A stretch of DNA of 8,345 nucleotides from assembly GCA_016291275.1 (NCBI GenBank), contig JAEEWY010000062.1, positions 1-8,345 on the forward strand, in the 5' to 3' direction. Shown piece by piece: positions 5,377-8,345 of the stretch; the first letter of the stretch is position 1; each line of letters opens with the position of its first letter. Made by a program: the position numbers and the translations under genes. A model generated the notes under the pieces. It saw only the letters and a list, made by a program, of their open reading frames with translations. It searched no databases and was not told the DNA's origin. The stretch comes from Methanobrevibacter sp. (lineage in GTDB: Archaea > Methanobacteriota > Methanobacteria > Methanobacteriales > Methanobacteriaceae).

Positions 5377-6391
5377 CCCAAACTTTTTCACTATCATTTG
5401 CCTTAGCCTTATTGTCTGCCATTACGCCAACTAAATCGTGAGCTTTATAAGGTTCCTCAAGGTATTTGATGTCGTCTTCACTTAACTTAAGCTCTACGGA
5501 ATTCACTCCAGTTTCAATATGCTTTAGCTTTGTAGCTCCCATGATTGGAGAATCCACTTTGGTTTGTAGCCATGCGAGTGATATTTCGCTCATTGAAACA
5601 TCATATTCCCTTGCAAGATCAATCACCCTATTGATTATTACAGAATCCTGTTCTTCAGTTGATTCATATTTTTTAGTTGCATAATAATCTTCTTTTAGTC
5701 TTTTAGAACTTTCATCAGGCATTTTTGAAAGTCTTCCGGAAGCAAGGGAACTGTAAGGTGTAAGTCCAATGTTTTCGCTTCTGCAGTATGGAATCATTTC
5801 CCTTTCCTCTTCACGGAATATTAAATTGTAGTGCCCTTGAACTGAAACGAACTTTTGGAATCCTTCCTTTTCAGCAAGTGCATTTGCCTTTGCAAGTTGC
5901 CATGCGAAACAGTTAGAAATACCTATGTATCTGACCTTTCCTTCTTCGACTATGCTGTTTAATCCATCGAGAATGTCATATAATGGAGTGTTATAGTCCC
6001 ACATGTGATAAATGTATAAATCTATGTAGGTCAAGCCAAGATTTTCTAAACTTGTGTTAACCATTTTCTTGATATGGTCTTGTCCTGAAACATTGTTTTT
6101 GATTTCATCTTCAGTTCTTGGCAGGAACTTGGTAGCAATTACCATATCCTCCCTATCTGCAAAGTCTTTGATAGCTCTTCCCACATACTGTTCGCTTGTT
6201 CCATTTTGATAGCCGATTGCAGTATCGAAGAAGTTTATTCCATTGTCTATTCCTGCCTTTATGATTTTTCTTGATTCATCTTCATTCAATGTCCATGTAT
6301 GCATTCCATTATTCGGATCTCCGAATCCCATGCAACCCATGCATATTCTGCTTATGTTCAAATCTGAATTGCCTAACTTTGTGTATTTCAT
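5366..6391 (-). CDS. Aldo/keto reductase
   Basis: This cytoplasmic NAD(P)H-dependent oxidoreductase reduces aldehydes or ketones in a (beta/alpha)8 barrel; its substrate is not evident. The 341-residue length is normal for the YajO/voltage-channel-beta-like branch. The catalytic tetrad is intact: D56 and Y61 in FFDTAIGYQNGTSEQYVG (54-71), K88 in ATKF, and H129 in DLYIYHMWDY (124-133). GKVRYIGISN (151-160), VQGHYNLIFREEE (184-196), GLTPYSSLASGRL (209-221) and the cofactor-phosphate segment PIMGATKLKHIE (282-293) follow in the family order. AGGTG lies ahead of the ATG (complement of 6397-6401). Downstream sequence on this strand is A-rich, not U-rich, so its mRNA probably continues into the ArsC-like gene. 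The gene is divergent from flavodoxin, an arrangement that could allow shared regulation. Confidence 0.95.
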   Translation of the reverse strand: MKYTKLGNSDLNISRICMGCMGFGDPNNGMHTWTLNEDESRKIIKAGIDNGINFFDTAIGYQNGTSEQYVGRAIKDFADREDMVIATKFLPRTEDEIKNNVSGQDHIKKMVNTSLENLGLTYIDLYIYHMWDYNTPLYDILDGLNSIVEEGKVRYIGISNCFAWQLAKANALAEKEGFQKFVSVQGHYNLIFREEEREMIPYCRSENIGLTPYSSLASGRLSKMPDESSKRLKEDYYATKKYESTEEQDSVIINRVIDLAREYDVSMSEISLAWLQTKVDSPIMGATKLKHIETGVNSVELKLSEDDIKYLEEPYKAHDLVGVMADNKAKANDSEKVWVRK

Positions 6392-6450
6392 CTGAGCACC
6401 TACTTTGAAATATTTGATTCATAAATATTTGCTTTCATTAGAAAATTTTT

Positions 6451-6461
6451 TAATATATAAG
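6451..6461 (-). promoter_or_regulatory. Candidate promoter of the aldo/keto reductase
   Basis: Read on the minus strand this is CTTATATATTA. It lies about 60-70 bases before the ATG, which predicts a leader of about 40 bases. It is the clearest box in the 174-base divergent spacer for this strand. Confidence 0.45.
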
Positions 6462-6513
6462 TTAATAATTATTATTTAATTGAAAGTATTAATGACTTTT
6501 TATAGTTAAGTTT

Positions 6514-6523
6514 TTTATAAAAA
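6514..6523 (+). promoter_or_regulatory. Candidate promoter of flavodoxin
   Basis: TTTATAAAAA lies 43-52 bases before the ATG, giving a predicted leader of about 20-25 bases that contains the GGTGA ribosome binding site. The surroundings are long A and T runs, so nearby alternatives exist. Confidence 0.4.
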
Positions 6524-6565
6524 TTTTTTAAAAAAAAATTAAAATTTTATTATTTTGGTGAAATT

Positions 6566-7024
6566 ATGAGTATTTTAGTTGCTTATTATTCAAGAACAGA
6601 AGTTACAAAAAAATTGGCAGAAGCTATTGCAGCAGAAACTGGTGCAGATATTGAAGAAATCGTTTCTAAAGTGAAATATGATGGTAAAATAGGTTTTGCA
6701 CGTGGTGGAAAGGATGCAATATCCGAAAAGATCATTGATTTAGGACCATTTGAACATGATGTTTCAGATTATGACTTGGTTTATTTAGGAGTTCCTGTAT
6801 GGGCTGGAAAAGCTGCAAACCCTATGATTTCATACATTAAGCAAAATGAAGGAAAGTTCAATGATGTAAAATTCTTTGTAACTGCAGGTGGAAGCGGTTT
6901 TGAAGGTGCAATTGAACAAATGGAGAAATATGTTGGCAAAGCTCCTTTAAAAACATTGACTCTTGTAACAAAACAAGTAAAACATGATGAATTTGATGAA
7001 GAGTTAGCTTCATTTATAGAATAA
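6566..7024 (+). CDS. Flavodoxin-family FMN protein
   Basis: This is a small FMN electron carrier of 152 residues in the cytoplasm. The strand MSILVAYYSR leads into the phosphate loop SRTEVT (9-14), the counterpart of the TxTGNT motif. VYLGVPVWAGKAANPM (72-87) supplies the aromatic W79 near the flavin ring, and FVTAGGSGFEGA (104-115) forms the third flavin-contacting loop before a C-terminal helix. It may serve as low-potential electron donor when ferredoxin is limiting, or as a quinone/peroxide-response protein; its partner is unknown, though neighbouring redox enzymes are candidates. GGTGAA lies just ahead of the ATG. A hairpin-like palindrome and T-rich run follow the stop. It is transcribed alone, divergently from the aldo/keto reductase. 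Confidence 0.92.
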   Translation: MSILVAYYSRTEVTKKLAEAIAAETGADIEEIVSKVKYDGKIGFARGGKDAISEKIIDLGPFEHDVSDYDLVYLGVPVWAGKAANPMISYIKQNEGKFNDVKFFVTAGGSGFEGAIEQMEKYVGKAPLKTLTLVTKQVKHDEFDEELASFIE

Positions 7025-7025
7025 A

Positions 7026-7055
7026 CTAAAATTTTAGCTTTTTTAGATTTTTAAC
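7026..7055 (+). terminator. Flavodoxin terminator region
   Basis: CTAAAATTTTAG (7026-7037) is a perfect 12-base palindrome starting two bases after the stop codon. CTAAAA can also pair with TTTTAG at 7041-7046 to make a 6-base stem. Runs of seven T (7039-7045) and five T follow. Confidence 0.5.
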
Positions 7056-7062
7056 CGTATAC

Positions 7063-7157
7063 TATTAACTGATTTAATTATTAACCTATTAGATTATTTC
7101 TTTTGCAAAATAGAAAGATTTAAATTGTTTAAAAATAATTTATAATATTAACAGATT
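7063..7157. repeat. Three TATTAACNNATT repeats upstream of the thiol peroxidase
   Basis: TATTAACTGATT (7063-7074), TATTAACCTATT (7079-7090) and TATTAACAGATT (7146-7157) share TATTAACNNATT in the same orientation. The first two begin 16 bases apart. The third lies just after the TATA-like box. They could be activator or repressor sites, but AT-rich background raises the chance of coincidence. Confidence 0.4.
7139..7150 (+). promoter_or_regulatory. Candidate TATA box of the thiol peroxidase gene
   Basis: TTTATAATATTA is preceded by an A-rich BRE-like stretch (AAAAATAA, 7131-7138). A start about 25 bases downstream would fall at the beginning of the 15-base element shared with the next gene (7165-7179), leaving a leader of about 35 bases. 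Confidence 0.4.
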
Positions 7158-7164
7158 TTTATTC

Positions 7165-7179
7165 ACTTAAATAATTTAA
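7165..7179 (+). promoter_or_regulatory. Shared leader element, copy 1 (thiol peroxidase)
   Basis: ACTTAAATAATTTAA starts 39 bases before the ATG and is identical to 7886-7900 ahead of the next gene, where it starts 40 bases before the ATG. The core TTAAATAATTTAA is palindromic around a central A. The following 27 bases up to and including each ATG also match at about 20 positions with one gap. It may be an operator or part of a core promoter. Confidence 0.5.
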
Positions 7180-7203
7180 TATAAATGTAAATTAGGTGAT
7201 ATA

Positions 7204-7743
7204 ATGTCAATTTATGATTTTGAAGTAAAAGACACTCAAGGAAACATGGTTTCCTTAAGCGAATACAAAGGAAAAGTATTGTTGATTGTCAACTCTGCTA
7301 CCAAATGTGGTTTCACTCCACAATACACTGAATTGAATGAAATCTTCAATGAATTCAAGGATGAAGGATTTGTCATTTTAGATTTCCCATGCAATCAATT
7401 CGGTAATCAAGCTCCTGGTACTGGAGAGGAAATTGCAGCTACCTGCCGCAGTGAATATTTGGTTCCTTACCCAATCTTTGAAAAGATTGAAGTGAATGGT
7501 GAAAACGAAGAGCCTTTATATGCTTACTTAAAGCAAGAACAGCCATTCAAAGACATCACTGGCGATGGAGCTAGAAAATTGAAAATGGTCCTTAAGGTAA
7601 TGGATAGACATTATAAGGACAATGATGACATCAAATGGAACTTCACTAAGTTTTTAGTTGACAGAGAAGGAAATGTAGTTCAACGTTTCGAACCAACTGA
7701 AAGCTTGGATGATGTTAAGGCAAGAGTTAAAGAATTATTATAA
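7204..7743 (+). CDS. Glutathione-peroxidase-family thiol peroxidase
   Basis: It reduces hydrogen peroxide or organic hydroperoxides in the cytoplasm. Key residues are the peroxidatic C35 in VNSATKCGFTPQY (29-41), encoded by TGT and so a cysteine enzyme; the FPCNQFGNQAPG block (61-72) with Q65; the probable resolving C81 in CRSEYLVPYPIF; and W145-N146 in KWNFTKFLVDREG (144-156). The second cysteine is typical of members that use thioredoxin in place of glutathione, which suits archaea that are not known to make glutathione. At 179 residues it carries a longer segment before WNFTKF (about 111-143), as in some bacterial homologues. AGGTGAT (7194-7200), fully complementary to the 16S tail, suggests strong translation. 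The 182-base gap and U-rich 3' end separate it from the ATP-grasp gene, yet the two leaders are alike. Acquisition from anaerobic bacteria is plausible. Confidence 0.95.
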   Translation: MSIYDFEVKDTQGNMVSLSEYKGKVLLIVNSATKCGFTPQYTELNEIFNEFKDEGFVILDFPCNQFGNQAPGTGEEIAATCRSEYLVPYPIFEKIEVNGENEEPLYAYLKQEQPFKDITGDGARKLKMVLKVMDRHYKDNDDIKWNFTKFLVDREGNVVQRFEPTESLDDVKARVKELL

Positions 7744-7775
7744 TTCTTTATTCTTTTAGATTTTTTCACTTTTTT
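7728..7775 (+). terminator. Thiol peroxidase 3' end: stop-spanning hairpin plus U-rich tract
   Basis: TAAAGAATTA (7728-7737) pairs perfectly with TAATTCTTTA (7741-7750) around a 3-base loop. The stop TAA (7741-7743) opens the right arm. T-rich sequence with runs of six T follows to about 7775. The stem holds only one G-C pair, so stability is modest. Confidence 0.5.
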
Positions 7776-7879
7776 CATTTATTAATTTATTTTATTCGAT
7801 TCTCTTTTTTATTCTATTTTTTTTAATTATGCAATATTATGATAATATGAGAACATTCTTTTTTTATTTAAGCGGTTTA

Positions 7880-7887
7880 TTATATAC
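7880..7887 (+). promoter_or_regulatory. Candidate TATA box of the ATP-grasp gene
   Basis: TTATATAC within TTTATTATATAC lies about 40-45 bases before the ATG, giving a short predicted leader of about 15 bases. It overlaps the left edge of the shared 15-base element, so a protein bound there would block the promoter. Confidence 0.4.
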
Positions 7888-7901
7888 TTAAATAATTTAA
7901 G
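7886..7901 (+). promoter_or_regulatory. Shared leader element, copy 2 (ATP-grasp gene)
   Basis: ACTTAAATAATTTAA (7886-7900) repeats 7165-7179 exactly. Here the palindrome extends to CTTAAATAATTTAAG (7887-7901), seven bases on each side of a central A. It sits immediately after the TATA-like box, a classical position for an archaeal repressor site. Confidence 0.5.
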
Positions 7902-7925
7902 AATAAATATAACTTATGTGGGATT

Positions 7926-8345
7926 ATGAAAAAGATTTTATACTTGACAGATTTATATTATCAGGCAAAAGGCAGAAACTACTATGAAGAGGATATCTTT
8001 TTATCAGGGATACTTAAGGATCACTTTGATATAGTGTTATGCAATCCAAAGAATTCTTCAAGTTTTGAAAATGATGTGGATTTAATCATTTTCAGAAATA
8101 CTGGTAGTGTATTGAATTTTAAGGAAGTTTATGATTCATTTAGGGAAAGGGTGAAAATCAACAATCTAAAGACTTTCAACGATTTCACAGGAAAGGCAGA
8201 TATGTGCGGAAAGCAATATCTTGTTGACTTGACTTTAGAAGATTATCCTGTTATCCCCACAATTGATGATATAAAAAATATTGATTTATTGCCTAAATCA
8301 GATCTTTTTGTCATTAAACCAAAAGATGGGGCTGATTCAATAGGT
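7926..8345 (+). CDS. Probable ATP-grasp ligase, N-terminal part (3' end outside window)
   Basis: The frame is open for 140 codons to the window edge. The N-terminal part looks like the small alpha/beta domain that precedes an ATP-grasp fold: strand MKKILYLTD, strand HFDIVLCNP (33-41) and strand DLIIFRNTG (52-60). A linker KTFNDFTGKADMCGKQYLVD (82-101) and PVIPTIDDI (108-116) resemble the segment before the ATP-binding lysine in glutathione-synthetase/RimK-like proteins. FVIKPKDGADSIG (128-140) fits the ATP-grasp KPxxGxxSxG nucleotide motif with K131. Such enzymes join a carboxylate to an amine or thiol with ATP; the substrate is unknown and the catalytic C-terminal half is missing here. The ribosome binding site (GTGGGATT) is only fair. 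It follows the thiol peroxidase and shares its leader element, so a role in making a peptide or thiol cofactor is a speculation worth testing. Confidence 0.65.
   Translation, partial: MKKILYLTDLYYQAKGRNYYEEDIFLSGILKDHFDIVLCNPKNSSSFENDVDLIIFRNTGSVLNFKEVYDSFRERVKINNLKTFNDFTGKADMCGKQYLVDLTLEDYPVIPTIDDIKNIDLLPKSDLFVIKPKDGADSIG

Noticed and set aside
5466..5684. Plus-strand frame inside the aldo/keto reductase
   Set aside because: It is antisense to an intact enzyme and is serine/leucine-rich as expected from the complement.
7306..7308. Selenocysteine in the peroxidase active site
   Set aside because: The active-site codon is TGT (cysteine), not TGA.
1..8345. CRISPR array, insertion sequence or prophage remnants
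   Set aside because: There are no regularly spaced repeats, no transposase or integrase genes and no terminal inverted repeats with target duplications.

Overview
The window looks like a chromosomal segment of a methanogenic archaeon of the order Methanobacteriales, most likely Methanobrevibacter or a close relative. The evidence is: very AT-rich DNA with almost purely A/T intergenic spacers; ribosome binding sites complementary to a CACCUCC-type 16S tail (AGGTGA, AGGTGAT, GGTGAA); archaeal TATA elements such as TTTATATATA about 50-60 bases ahead of a start; U-rich 3' ends; AGA/AAA/GAA-rich codon use; and a TATA-driven DUF308 membrane protein next to a small single-pass protein of a type common in this group. 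Species cannot be fixed from the sequence alone.

Layout, left to right: the first 78 bases may be the C-terminal end of an unknown gene (+). Then come serS (+, TTG start), a DUF308/HdeD-like six-helix membrane protein (-), a divergently placed small membrane-anchored protein (+), a small nitroreductase (+) and a MalY/PatB-type PLP enzyme (+). After a 20-T tract follow an ArsC/Spx-family thioredoxin-fold protein (-) and, upstream of it, an aldo/keto reductase (-), probably one transcription unit. Then come a divergent flavodoxin (+), a glutathione-peroxidase-family thiol peroxidase (+), and the N-terminal 140 codons of a probable ATP-grasp ligase (+) that runs off the end. There are no rRNA or tRNA genes, insertion sequences or CRISPR arrays.

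From base 3055 onward every gene is a redox or sulfur enzyme: FMN nitroreductase, C-S lyase-like PLP enzyme, CxxC thioredoxin-fold protein, NADPH aldo/keto reductase, flavodoxin, thiol peroxidase, then a ligase of the superfamily that contains glutathione synthetase. Most have bacterial-looking families and their own promoters, so this reads as an accessory redox/oxidative-stress neighbourhood attached to a housekeeping serS, not a single operon.

The most interesting signals are regulatory. The peroxidase and ATP-grasp genes share a 15-base identical palindromic element and a similar leader at nearly the same distance from their ATGs. Four genes (serS, DUF308, the ArsC-like gene and the peroxidase) have inverted repeats that span or loop out the stop codon and are followed by a U-rich tract, resembling intrinsic terminators in an archaeon.
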